From: Myxococcus xanthus | Lineage (GTDB): Bacteria > Myxococcota > Myxococcia > Myxococcales > Myxococcaceae | Length of the DNA: 64,000 bases | Direction of reading: 5' to 3' | Assembly: GCF_006402735.1 (NCBI RefSeq) | Contig: NZ_CP017174.1 | Span: 2,297,001-2,361,000, forward strand | Shown: one piece after another, positions 1 through 9,785 of the stretch | How positions within the stretch are numbered: position 1 is the stretch's first letter | Layout: the number at the start of each line of letters is the position of its first letter | Program-made: the position numbers and the translations under genes | The notes under the pieces: generated by a model | Seen by the model: only the letters and a program-made list of their open reading frames with translations | Told to the model about the DNA's origin: nothing | Databases searched by the model: none

Positions 1-1
1 G

Positions 2-175
2 AACGCGCCCGGAAACCCGGCGACGACGCTGCTGCGCATCGAGGCCAACGCGGGTCACGGCGGCGCGGATCAGGTGGCCAAGGCCATTGAGTCCAGCGTG
101 GACCTGTATTCGTTCCTGTTCCATGCCCTGGAGGTCCAGGGGGCACAGGGTGGGGTGGCGGCGCAGGGCCGCTGA
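2..175 (+). CDS. Prolyl oligopeptidase family (S9A), C-terminal fragment
   Basis: The window opens inside this gene; 57 codons and a TGA stop are visible. The fragment contains an ANAGHGG segment followed by an amphipathic helix rich in Val, Ala, Ser and Phe. In prolyl oligopeptidases the same place carries the catalytic His (AGHG motif) followed by a C-terminal helix, so the His in GHGG is the likely third member of the Ser-Asp-His triad. The rest of the catalytic domain and the beta-propeller lie outside the window. A strong hairpin follows the stop. The family call rests on this short motif, so the exact substrate class is uncertain. Confidence 0.72.
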   Translation, partial: NAPGNPATTLLRIEANAGHGGADQVAKAIESSVDLYSFLFHALEVQGAQGGVAAQGR

Positions 176-185
176 CACCCCAAGC

Positions 186-212
186 GGACACCCGAGGGAG
201 TCTCGGGTGTTC
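186..212 (+). terminator. Hairpin terminator after the prolyl oligopeptidase gene
   Basis: A perfect 9-bp stem (188-196 with 202-210), extendable by two weaker pairs, closes a 5-base loop 13 bases after the TGA stop. A short T/C run follows. This is a plausible rho-independent terminator separating the peptidase from lon. Confidence 0.6.
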
Positions 213-226
213 CCTTGATGGCACGA

Positions 227-259
227 CGCCGTTCCCCAATCTTGAGCCGGGGAACGGCG
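227..259. promoter_or_regulatory. Inverted repeat in the lon upstream region
   Basis: An 11-bp perfect inverted repeat (227-237 with 249-259) around an 11-base spacer lies about 115 bases before the lon start codon. It is not followed by a T run, so it is more likely a regulatory or mRNA leader element than a terminator. It does not match the CIRCE consensus. The rest of 176-373 contains a TTATAG hexamer at 275-280 that could be a -10 element, but no convincing -35 is spaced correctly from it. Confidence 0.35.
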
Positions 260-373
260 CCGCGAATCGCCGTGTTATAGAACTGCTGCATCCCGTACGA
301 ATGCTCGGCGAGCGAGCAGACGGGCAACTCTTCTAGGGGCCTGCAACTCCGAGGGCCCGCAGGTGGCGGATAC

Positions 374-2821
<2,448 letters not shown>

Positions 2822-2878
2822 CGGAGACAGACAGCACCCGGTGGGCCGCCGCGCCTGCCAGGCCGAGCTGAAGGGACG

Positions 2879-2926
2879 CCAGGACGCCGGACGACCAAGG
2901 TCGCCGGGTTCCTGGCTTCTCCTTTT
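2879..2926 (+). terminator. lon terminator hairpin
   Basis: A long imperfect stem (2879-2896 with 2899-2915, two mismatches and one bulge) is followed by a pyrimidine tract containing TTTT at 2923-2926. It lies 58 bases after the lon stop and is a likely intrinsic terminator. Confidence 0.6.
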
Positions 2927-2961
2927 CTGGCGCCTGGACCTTCGGGGTAGAAGGGGCCTTG

Positions 2962-4665
2962 GTGGCTCCGCGCGCTCGACTCCGGTGGTGGTGGTACCTG
3001 CTGGCCGTGTGGGCCGCGTCGTGTGGACCGTGCGGCTTCCAGCCGGAGCCCGGCGTGAAGGTGGTGGTGCCGGCCATGCCCACCACGCTGGATTGGAGTC
3101 ACTCGGACCCGGACAGTTGGGCGAACTACCCGGTGATGCTGGCCACCCAGCGCGGGCTCACGCAGCTGGGGCCGGACCATGCCGTGGAGCCGGGGCTGGC
3201 CGAGCGGTGGGAGCGCGTCACGGATGGGCAGGGGCGGGATGTCTATACGTTCCACCTGCGGCGGGACGTTCGCTGGTCGAATGGCGCACCGCTGGTGGCG
3301 CGTGACTTCGTCGTGGGCTGGCGGCGCGCGCTGCAGGGCCGCGAGCGCGGAGAGATGGCGGACCTGGAGGGGGCCTCCGAGGCGCTGGCGCTCCAGGAGC
3401 AGGGCGCGCCGGAGGCTGAGGTTCGCGCCGCGTTGGAGCGCGTGGGCGTGGAGGCCGTGGACGCGCACACGCTTCGGGTGACGCTGGCGCGGCCGCGCAG
3501 CTACTTCCTGGCGCGCGTGGCCAACGTGTACCTGTTCTATCCGGCGCCCTCGGCGGACCTGGAGGGGAAGTCGGACGAGGAGGTTCGGGACTACTTCGAC
3601 CGTCCGCGCGATGGCCGGCCACTGGCGCTGGGGCCTTACCGCGTCGAGCGGTGGGACCGCGCGGGGGAGCGGGTGCGGCTGGTCCATAACCCGGCTTCGG
3701 CCTTTCCAGCGCCGATGGCAGAAGGGGAGACGCCCGTTCCGGTCATCACGCTGATGAAGTCGGAAATCGGCCCGGCGCTGTACGAGCGGGAGCGGGTGGA
3801 CTTCGTCTTCGTGGACAGCGCCGCGGCGCTGCGCATCCACCGGCCGGACGACTTGCGCCGCGAGCCGTTGCTGTCCACGTACTTCCTGGCCTTCAACACG
3901 GAGAAGGCGCCGCTGGACAGGCCCGAGGTGCGGCGCGCGCTGTCCCGGGCGTTGGACCGCGAGGCGCTACTGGCGGGGTTGCTGCCCGCGGCGCGGCCGT
4001 CTCATGTGTTGCTGCCGCCGGAGCTGCCGGGGGCCGCGACGACGGAGCAGGCCGCGCGGCTGCCGCACGATGCGCCGGAGCAGGCTCGGGCGGAGCTGGC
4101 GGGTGTGGCGGGGCTGGAGCGGCCGTTGCGGCTCGTCTACCGGTCAGGGGATGGATTCGTTCCCGAGGTGGCCATCGCGGAGCGGGTGGCCGCGCAGTTC
4201 GCGCGCGTGGGCGTGCGGGTGGTGCTGGAGGCGCGCTCGGATTTCTCGGCGGAGATTTCCCGGCGCTCTGCGCGGGGGCCTCGCACGTATGACTTGTACC
4301 TGAGGCGCCTGGGGGCGGATTACGCGCACCCGAATACGTTCTTCACGCTGTTCGAGCGTGAGGGCAATCACCAGACGGGGTGGGAGACGCAGTCGGGCGG
4401 CGAGCCCATGGCGCGCTTCGAGCGACTGCTGGAGGCAGGGGACGGCGCGCCGGACGAGGCGAGTGCCCACGCGTCATATGTCCAGGCGCAGGAGGTGTTG
4501 GTGGGGGAACAGGCGGTGATAGCGCCCCTGTACCATCCGGACCGTTACTACCGCGCGCGCGAGCGGCTGCGCGGACTGGACGTGGACCCCTTCAACTTCC
4601 TGGCGCTGCGCGCGCTTCGCTTGGGGCCGACGCTCGATGCCTCCCGTGCGGGGGAGTCGCCGTGA
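2962..4665 (+). CDS. Peptide/nickel-type ABC transporter substrate-binding lipoprotein
   Basis: A 567-residue extracytoplasmic solute receptor of the OppA/DppA family (SBP_bac_5). The GTG at 2962 is preferred because AAGGGG lies five bases upstream; a TTG directly before it is possible. The N-terminus is a lipoprotein signal: a Trp/Leu/Ala core followed by AASC, with Cys21 as the lipidated residue. The mature part has the family hallmarks WERVTDGQGRDVYTFHLRRD, VRWSNGAPLVARDFVVGWRR and later VRRALSRALDREAL. It would capture oligopeptides or a similar ligand and hand it to the two permeases encoded just downstream. The real ligand cannot be read from the sequence. Confidence 0.9.
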   Translation: MAPRARLRWWWYLLAVWAASCGPCGFQPEPGVKVVVPAMPTTLDWSHSDPDSWANYPVMLATQRGLTQLGPDHAVEPGLAERWERVTDGQGRDVYTFHLRRDVRWSNGAPLVARDFVVGWRRALQGRERGEMADLEGASEALALQEQGAPEAEVRAALERVGVEAVDAHTLRVTLARPRSYFLARVANVYLFYPAPSADLEGKSDEEVRDYFDRPRDGRPLALGPYRVERWDRAGERVRLVHNPASAFPAPMAEGETPVPVITLMKSEIGPALYERERVDFVFVDSAAALRIHRPDDLRREPLLSTYFLAFNTEKAPLDRPEVRRALSRALDREALLAGLLPAARPSHVLLPPELPGAATTEQAARLPHDAPEQARAELAGVAGLERPLRLVYRSGDGFVPEVAIAERVAAQFARVGVRVVLEARSDFSAEISRRSARGPRTYDLYLRRLGADYAHPNTFFTLFEREGNHQTGWETQSGGEPMARFERLLEAGDGAPDEASAHASYVQAQEVLVGEQAVIAPLYHPDRYYRARERLRGLDVDPFNFLALRALRLGPTLDASRAGESP

Positions 4666-4816
4666 GCGGCAGCGGAAGGAGTTGCAGGCTGCCTCTCGTA
4701 TGCGCTTCGCGTGGGGCCCATGGCATCGCGCAGCGGCGTCACGCGAAATCGACTCGCGTCTGTCAGCGCATGCGGAGCTGTGTTGCTGGCGCTGGTCGTC
4801 GATGGGGAGGCGGGCC

Positions 4817-5701
4817 ATGAGGGCCATCGCCCAGCGGCTGTTGCGGCAGGTGGTGCTGGTGCCCGTCGTGGCCGTGGCGTCGTACTTCCTCATGGCCTCG
4901 CTTCCGCTGACCATGGAGACGGACGCGAAGCGGCAGGTGTCGCGTGAGCTCGCGGCCTCGTACCGGAGGGATTTGGGCATCGGCGAGCCGCTGGGCTTCC
5001 TGCGCCCGTGGGAGAAGCTCTTTCGCGGCGAGCGTCTGGGCACGAGCGCCCAGGGCATCACCGGCGATGAGCTGCTGACGAAGCTGTCTGGCAGCGTAGG
5101 CGTGGGCTTGATGGCGCTGCCACTCGCGCTGACGTGGGCCCTGGGCTTTGCCTTGCTTCGGACACGGTGGAGGAAAGGCCAGTGGGCCGCGCTCGGTGAC
5201 GTGGTGCCCGCTGTGGCCTTCGGAACACCCGTCTTCATCCCCGCGCTACTGCTCGCGCCTGGCGTGGTGGAGCGTGGGCATCTGCTGCCGGAATTGTGCG
5301 CGGCGCTGGTGACGTCCATCTGGCCCGGCATCTTCCTGGGCACGCTCGTGGGCGACTCGCTGGAAGCGGAGCTGTCGCGCGACTACGTGCGCACCGCGTT
5401 GGGCAAGGGCCTGTCGCGCGCCGCGGTGCTGCGCCGTCACGTTCTGCCCAACGTGTGGCCCGCGATGCTGGACGCCGTGGGGCCAGTGGCCACGTCGCTG
5501 CTTGCCGGTTCTTTCGCCGCGGAGCGCGTCCTGGGCCTGCCGTACTTCGGCCAGCTCTACGTCCTGGCCGTGCTCAACAAGCAGGTGGCCGTCGTCGTCG
5601 TCGCCACCACCACCTTCGCGACCCTCCTCGTCGTCGTGAGTCTCGCGGTGGAGGTGCTGCGCTACGCCGTGGACCCGCGCTCCCGGGAGGCCTCGGCATG
5701 A
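4817..5701 (+). CDS. ABC transporter permease, DppB/OppB-like
   Basis: A 294-residue inner-membrane permease. I chose the ATG at 4817 because GGGGAGG sits six bases before it and the protein then begins with a short basic segment and the first membrane helix, as in DppB/OppB. Several hydrophobic segments follow, and the C-terminal half has the cytoplasmic EAA-type loop (DYVRTALGKGLSRAAVLRRHVLPN region) that docks onto the ATPase. The final codons overlap the next permease gene by three bases. Together with the lipoprotein upstream it forms a dipeptide-type importer, but no ATPase gene is present before or after the set. Confidence 0.88.
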   Translation: MRAIAQRLLRQVVLVPVVAVASYFLMASLPLTMETDAKRQVSRELAASYRRDLGIGEPLGFLRPWEKLFRGERLGTSAQGITGDELLTKLSGSVGVGLMALPLALTWALGFALLRTRWRKGQWAALGDVVPAVAFGTPVFIPALLLAPGVVERGHLLPELCAALVTSIWPGIFLGTLVGDSLEAELSRDYVRTALGKGLSRAAVLRRHVLPNVWPAMLDAVGPVATSLLAGSFAAERVLGLPYFGQLYVLAVLNKQVAVVVVATTTFATLLVVVSLAVEVLRYAVDPRSREASA

Positions 5702-6510
5702 GCCGCGTTCCCGTGCGCGCCCGCGTTGGCCTGGCGCTCCTCGTGGGCCTGGGCCTGCTCAGCCTCGTGGCGGGGCGGCTCTTCCCCGAGGCCCTGGCCA
5801 GCACCTGTCCGCTGGGCATGGACCCCACGCGCCCGGACCGCACCGTCTGCGAGCTCGCCTTCGGCGGACTCTGGGTCTCCCTCGCCGTGGGGCTCGCGGC
5901 GGGCGCGCTCTCCACCGCGATTGGCCTCACCGTGGCCGCCGTGGCGCGGCTGTCCGGCGGCGCGGTGGAGCAGACGTTGCTGCGCGCCGTGGACGCCGTC
6001 TTCGCCTTGCCGGACGTGCTGGTGGTGATGGTGCTCCAGCTCGCGGGGCAGTCGCTCTCCGACGCGGGAGCGGGCGGCGGCCTGGGCCCCTTCGGATTGA
6101 TGGTCGTCTCGCTGGCCCTGGTGGGCTGGGCGGGGCCCGCGCGCATGTTCCGCAACCGACTGGCGACGCTCGAGTCCCAGGAGTACGTGGCCGCGTCCCG
6201 GGCGCTCGGCGGAGGCGGACTGCACTTGCTGCGCGTCCACCTGTGGCCCGCGCTGCGGCCCTTCGCGCTCGCGGTGTTCCTGTCGCGGCTCCCCGCCGCC
6301 ATCCTCACCGAGTCCACCGTGAGCTTCTTCGGCATCGCCCGGATGGAGCCCATGTCCCTGGGCCGCTACCTGGGCACCAGCTACGCGGCCCTCATCTACG
6401 AGGGCGGCGGCCGGGTCGTGCTGCCCGCCTGGGCGCTGCTCGTGCTGCTGGTGCTCGGCGCCTCGCTCGCCTCCCAGGCGCTCTCCGGGGCACCTCGCAG
6501 GGCGTCCTGA
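5698..6510 (+). CDS. ABC transporter permease, DppC/OppC-like
   Basis: A 270-residue second permease subunit, starting at an ATG that overlaps the stop of the DppB-like gene, which implies translational coupling. It has an N-terminal membrane helix, a short periplasmic segment with two Cys residues, then a core of about five helices. The EAA loop reads QEYVAASRALGGGGLHLLRVHLWP, where the ALG core matches the consensus. It would pair with the preceding permease as a heterodimer. The two nucleotide-binding subunits (DppD/DppF type) normally following this gene are missing here; a receiver protein follows instead, so the ATPases must be encoded elsewhere if the importer works. Confidence 0.88.
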   Translation: MSRVPVRARVGLALLVGLGLLSLVAGRLFPEALASTCPLGMDPTRPDRTVCELAFGGLWVSLAVGLAAGALSTAIGLTVAAVARLSGGAVEQTLLRAVDAVFALPDVLVVMVLQLAGQSLSDAGAGGGLGPFGLMVVSLALVGWAGPARMFRNRLATLESQEYVAASRALGGGGLHLLRVHLWPALRPFALAVFLSRLPAAILTESTVSFFGIARMEPMSLGRYLGTSYAALIYEGGGRVVLPAWALLVLLVLGASLASQALSGAPRRAS

Positions 6511-6554
6511 CGGGCACGGGACACGGGCGCCCGCCCTGGCGCGACGTGGAATTC

Positions 6555-6564
6555 CCAACGTTGG
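6555..6564. promoter_or_regulatory. 10-bp palindrome upstream of the receiver gene
   Basis: CCAACGTTGG is a perfect 10-bp palindrome 50 bases before the receiver-domain start codon in a 103-base intergenic stretch. It could be a small operator. Nothing else marks it, and a palindrome of this length can occur by chance. Confidence 0.2.
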
Positions 6565-6613
6565 TGGAGGGGTTCTCCTCACACGGAAACCTTTTGCCCA
6601 CATTGGTGCCATC

Positions 6614-7075
6614 ATGTCCCTGACGCCCAGCGAAGAGCTTGCCACCTCCACCGAACTCGACACCCGCGAGCGCGAGGAGCGCACGGACTTGCTCAAGCTG
6701 GAGCCCGTGCGCGGCGCGGTGCTCGTCGTCGAGGATGACCCGTCCCACCGTGAAATCCTGGTGGAGCTGCTGGCGGGCTGGGGCTACGAGCCCCTGCCCG
6801 TGGGCAGCGCCGAGGAGGCCGAGTTCGCCGTGCGCAACAAGCGCATGGACGCCGCCGTCGTCGACGTCTTCCTGCCCGGCCGCAGCGGCGCCACGTTGAT
6901 GTCGCGGCTGCGCGAGCGCTTCCCCCAGTCCGTCCTCATCGGCGTCAGCGCCATGAGCGACGCGGCCATGGCGCGCAAGTGCAAGGGCCTGGGCGCGGAC
7001 CTCTTCATCGGCAAGCCCCTGGACCCGGAGCGGCTTGCCGAGGCCCTCCAGTCCAGGCACACGAGTTGGCATTGA
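6614..7075 (+). CDS. Stand-alone response regulator receiver protein
   Basis: A 153-residue protein consisting of a 33-residue charged N-terminal tail and one CheY-like receiver domain with no output domain. The phospho-acceptor is Asp84 in AVVDVFLPGRSG, the acidic pocket is Asp41/Asp42 in VVEDDPSHRE, the switch residue is Ser112 and the conserved Lys is Lys134 in FIGKPLDP. All key residues are present, so phosphorylation is expected. Single-domain receivers relay phosphate or bind a partner protein. No histidine kinase lies nearby, so the partner is unknown and probably encoded elsewhere. Confidence 0.92.
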   Translation: MSLTPSEELATSTELDTREREERTDLLKLEPVRGAVLVVEDDPSHREILVELLAGWGYEPLPVGSAEEAEFAVRNKRMDAAVVDVFLPGRSGATLMSRLRERFPQSVLIGVSAMSDAAMARKCKGLGADLFIGKPLDPERLAEALQSRHTSWH

Positions 7076-7076
7076 G

Positions 7077-7095
7077 GCCCCCTCTGGCCGGGGGC
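7077..7095 (+). terminator. Hairpin after the receiver gene
   Basis: A six-base GC stem (7077-7082 with 7090-7095) directly follows the TGA stop. There is no T run, so it may act as an mRNA-stabilising hairpin or a weak terminator before the AlgH-like gene. Confidence 0.35.
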
Positions 7096-7147
7096 GCCGG
7101 GGCGGGTTCCGGTTGCGCCATCCGCGTGAACGGTTGATGCTCCTGGC

Positions 7148-7693
7148 GTGAAGAACCTCGCTCCCGGCTTGCTGCTGGCCATGCCCCAGCTCGGCGACCC
7201 GAATTTCTACCGCTCGGTCGTCTTGATGCTGGAGCACTCGGAGACGGGCTCCATGGGGCTCGTCATCAACCGGGGAGCGCCCCTGACGCTCGGTGAGCTG
7301 GCGCGCGGGCAGAGCCTGGGCATCGCCGCCGGGCGGAAGGAACATTCCGTCTACCTGGGCGGCCCGGTGGAGCCCCAGCGGGGCTTCGTCCTCCACGACG
7401 ACACGGAGCAGCGGGAGAAGCATTCGGTGCTGCCCGGCCTGTTCCTGAGCGTGACGCTGGACGCGTTGGGCCCGCTGCTGACCAACCCGAACCCGCGCCT
7501 GCGCTTCTGCCTGGGGTATGCGGGCTGGGGGCCGCGCCAGTTGGAGAGCGAGATTGCCGCCGGCTCCTGGCTCTTCACCGAGGCCTCCGCGGAGGCGGTG
7601 CTCGGGCAGGAGCCGTCGAAGCTGTGGGACACGACGCTGCGAGGCATGGGGGTGGACCCCGCCATGCTGGTGATGGGAAGGGGAATGAACTGA
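7148..7693 (+). CDS. YqgE/AlgH family protein (UPF0301)
   Basis: A 181-residue protein beginning at a GTG with the family signature APGLLLAMPQLGDPNFYRSVVLMLEHSE, and containing the YLGGPV segment and the G(Y/W)AGWGPRQLESEI motif near residues 120-135. These are the standard AlgH/YqgE markers. The molecular role of the family is unsettled; it was named from a Pseudomonas alginate regulator but is widely conserved. The stop codon overlaps the start of the BolA-like gene by one base, so the AlgH, BolA and glutaredoxin genes probably form one transcript. Confidence 0.93.
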   Translation: MKNLAPGLLLAMPQLGDPNFYRSVVLMLEHSETGSMGLVINRGAPLTLGELARGQSLGIAAGRKEHSVYLGGPVEPQRGFVLHDDTEQREKHSVLPGLFLSVTLDALGPLLTNPNPRLRFCLGYAGWGPRQLESEIAAGSWLFTEASAEAVLGQEPSKLWDTTLRGMGVDPAMLVMGRGMN

Positions 7694-7950
7694 TGCTCGA
7701 CGCCGAATTCATCCGGGCCCGCATCCTGGAGGCCCTGCCGGGCTCCGAGGTGGAGGTACGGGATTACACTGGGACGGGAGACCACTACGAGGCCCGGGTG
7801 GTGAGCCCTGACTTCGCTGGGAAAGCGATGGTGCAGCAGCACCAGCTCGTGTACGCGCCTCTCCAGCAGTGGCTGAAGAGCGGCGAGCTCCATGCGCTCG
7901 CGCTAAAGACCTATTCACCCGAGCAGTGGAAGAAGCTCGGGACTCGCTAG
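7693..7950 (+). CDS. BolA/IbaG family protein
   Basis: An 85-residue BolA-fold protein. The ATG at 7693 overlaps the previous stop and gives the expected short N-terminus (MLDAEFIRARILEALPGSEVEV). The core has DHYEARVVSPDFAGKAMVQQHQLVY, in which the conserved HY and the histidine in QQHQ correspond to residues that help BolA proteins share an iron-sulfur cluster with a CGFS glutaredoxin. Such a glutaredoxin is encoded immediately downstream. The two are therefore likely to work as a pair in cluster trafficking or iron sensing. Confidence 0.92.
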   Translation: MLDAEFIRARILEALPGSEVEVRDYTGTGDHYEARVVSPDFAGKAMVQQHQLVYAPLQQWLKSGELHALALKTYSPEQWKKLGTR

Positions 7951-7964
7951 AAGGAGCGGTACCC

Positions 7965-8285
7965 ATGACGCCCGAACTCAAGGCCCGGTTGGAGCAGGAG
8001 ACCCGGTCGCACAAGATTGTGCTCTTCATGAAGGGCAATGCCCTCTTCCCCCAGTGCGGCTTCTCCGCGCGGGCGCTGCAGCTGCTGCAGCCCCTGGGTG
8101 AGGTCCACACGGTGGACGTGCTCGCGGATCCGGAGATTCGCCAGGGCATCAAGGACTTCACCAACTGGCCCACCATCCCCCAGATTTTCATCAACGGGCA
8201 GTTCGTCGGCGGCTCCGACATCCTCATGGAGCTGGCCGAGCGCGGTGAGCTGGCCGACCTGGTCGCGGGCAAGAGCCCGGCCTAG
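7965..8285 (+). CDS. grxD: Monothiol CGFS glutaredoxin (Grx4/GrxD type)
   Basis: A 106-residue monothiol glutaredoxin. AAGGAG at 7951-7956 fixes the ATG at 7965. The active site is CGFS within FPQCGFSARALQLL, preceded by the KIVLFMKG strand, and the glutathione-binding TIPQIFINGQFVGGSD segment follows; all match the Grx4 family. These proteins bind a [2Fe-2S] cluster with glutathione and hand it on, often as heterodimers with BolA. Residue ALF replaces the usual GTPxxP lead-in before the active site, which is a small deviation. It follows the BolA gene by 14 bases. Confidence 0.95.
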   Translation: MTPELKARLEQETRSHKIVLFMKGNALFPQCGFSARALQLLQPLGEVHTVDVLADPEIRQGIKDFTNWPTIPQIFINGQFVGGSDILMELAERGELADLVAGKSPA

Positions 8286-8310
8286 CGGAAGGGGCCTCGG
8301 GGCGTGACGG

Positions 8311-8335
8311 GCGAGGGGAGACCGATTCCCCTCGC
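8311..8335 (+). terminator. Terminator of the AlgH-BolA-glutaredoxin operon
   Basis: A perfect 9-bp stem (8311-8319 with 8327-8335) with a 7-base loop, 25 bases after the glutaredoxin stop. No T run follows, but the stem is strong. Confidence 0.55.
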
Positions 8336-8374
8336 TGCGGCTAGGATGGAAGGCCGCTGCCCCGAGGAACCGCC

Positions 8375-9775
8375 GTGGTCACCGCTACCCGTCACAACGC
8401 CCCTGAGAATCCGGACGAAGCCTCCGCCGAGGTGCCCAACGCGGGCCCCGCCGTCGAGGCGAACGTCCCCGTCGCAGAGCCCCCTGCCGCCGTCGCCCTG
8501 ACGGACACCGTGTTGCCGGCCCAGGCGCCGGGCGTGGCGGTGGACCCGGACGACCTGGTCGACACGACGAAGACGCCCACCCTCATGGACAAGGTGCAGC
8601 AGTTCCGCGCCCGCCATGAGAAGTGGGAGATGGCCGCCTTCTTCTTCGGCGGCTTCATCTACGACGTCCTCACCATCAGCCGCATCGATGACACGCTGAC
8701 GCTGGCGCAGAACTTCGGCTACCTGCTGGTCCTCACGGGGCTGCTGCTGCTGGAGCAGCGCTACCCGGACGGCGTGGAGCCGCCGAAGTTCCTGCAGAAG
8801 GTCTGGCGCTGGCGCGAGGACGGCATCCACTTCCTCTTGGGGAGTCTGCTCAGCGCGTTCATGCTGCTGCTCTTCAAGAGCACGTCGGGCGCGCTGCCCT
8901 ACCTGTTCGTGGTGGGCCTCTTCGCCCTGCTGGCGGCCAACGAGTTGCCCCTGTTCCGCAAGTTGGGCCCCGTCATGCGCATGGTGCTGCTCAGCCTGTG
9001 CGTGACGATGTACTTCGTCTGCCTGCTCCCGGTGGTGCTGGGGCGCATGGGCTTCTGGGTCTTCCTGCTGGCCGTCGCCGTGGGCTGCGCGAGCATCTAC
9101 GGGGTGATGCGCCTCATCCGGCGCTGGCGGCCGGACAACCGGTACCTGCTTCGCAACGTGGCCATCCCCGGCTTCGGCGTGCAGGCCGCGCTGCTGGGGC
9201 TGTACCTGGTGGGCGTGATTCCGCCGCTTCCGGTGGCCGTGCAGTTCGCGGGCATCTACCACCAGGTGGAGCGGGTGAGCCCGGGCGTCTACCACCTGTC
9301 CTCGGTGGACTCCGGCGCCTGGTACAAGCCGTGGACGTGGGGCGGGCCGGACTTCCTGATGCAGCCGGGAGACAAGCCCTACTACTTCTTCCGCATCTTC
9401 GCGCCGAAGCACTTCCAGTCGTACAAGGTCCGCGTGCGCTGGTACTTCGACGACCCGCAGAAGGGCTGGACGACGTACGGCAACGGCTTCATGGCCACCG
9501 TCAGCAGCAACGGCACGGACGGCGGCTACCGTTTCTACGCGACGACGTCCAACCTGAAGCCCGGCAAGTGGCGCGTGGTGCTGGAGACGGAGGACGGGCA
9601 CGAAATCCACCGTCTCAACTTCACCGCCGGCCCGGACGCGAACCCGCAGCCCCGCGTCTTCGACGTCGCCGTATCCACGCTCAAGGACGTGAAGCCCCTG
9701 GCGCTGTCGGAGTGGCAGGAGCGGGCCGCGGCCGCGGCGGCGAAACCCGCCACCGCCGCGCCGAAGCCGAAGTAG
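8375..9775 (+). CDS. DUF2914 membrane protein
   Basis: A 466-residue protein of unknown function. GTG at 8375 is the start, with GAGGA about nine bases upstream. Residues 1-80 are a hydrophilic Pro/Ala/Asp-rich tail. About six hydrophobic helices follow between roughly residues 90 and 295. The C-terminal 110 residues (from about DKPYYFFRIFAPKHF to HRLNFTAG) match the DUF2914 pattern, a beta-rich domain with a WYFDDPQKGW loop and a KPGKWRVVLET strand, predicted outside the membrane. The tail is Ala/Lys-rich. No neighbouring gene suggests a role; it converges on the aminopeptidase gene with ten bases between. Confidence 0.8.
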   Translation: MVTATRHNAPENPDEASAEVPNAGPAVEANVPVAEPPAAVALTDTVLPAQAPGVAVDPDDLVDTTKTPTLMDKVQQFRARHEKWEMAAFFFGGFIYDVLTISRIDDTLTLAQNFGYLLVLTGLLLLEQRYPDGVEPPKFLQKVWRWREDGIHFLLGSLLSAFMLLLFKSTSGALPYLFVVGLFALLAANELPLFRKLGPVMRMVLLSLCVTMYFVCLLPVVLGRMGFWVFLLAVAVGCASIYGVMRLIRRWRPDNRYLLRNVAIPGFGVQAALLGLYLVGVIPPLPVAVQFAGIYHQVERVSPGVYHLSSVDSGAWYKPWTWGGPDFLMQPGDKPYYFFRIFAPKHFQSYKVRVRWYFDDPQKGWTTYGNGFMATVSSNGTDGGYRFYATTSNLKPGKWRVVLETEDGHEIHRLNFTAGPDANPQPRVFDVAVSTLKDVKPLALSEWQERAAAAAAKPATAAPKPK

Positions 9776-9785
9776 CGCGCCTGGC

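Noticed and set aside
227-259. CIRCE or heat-shock operator upstream of lon
   Set aside because: The arms do not resemble TTAGCACTC/GAGTGCTAA and no sigma-32-like promoter was recognised; kept only as an inverted repeat.
4666-4816. Possible short gene between the receptor and first permease
   Set aside because: Open frames here are continuations of neighbouring frames with no start signal; the permease begins at 4817 after GGGGAGG.
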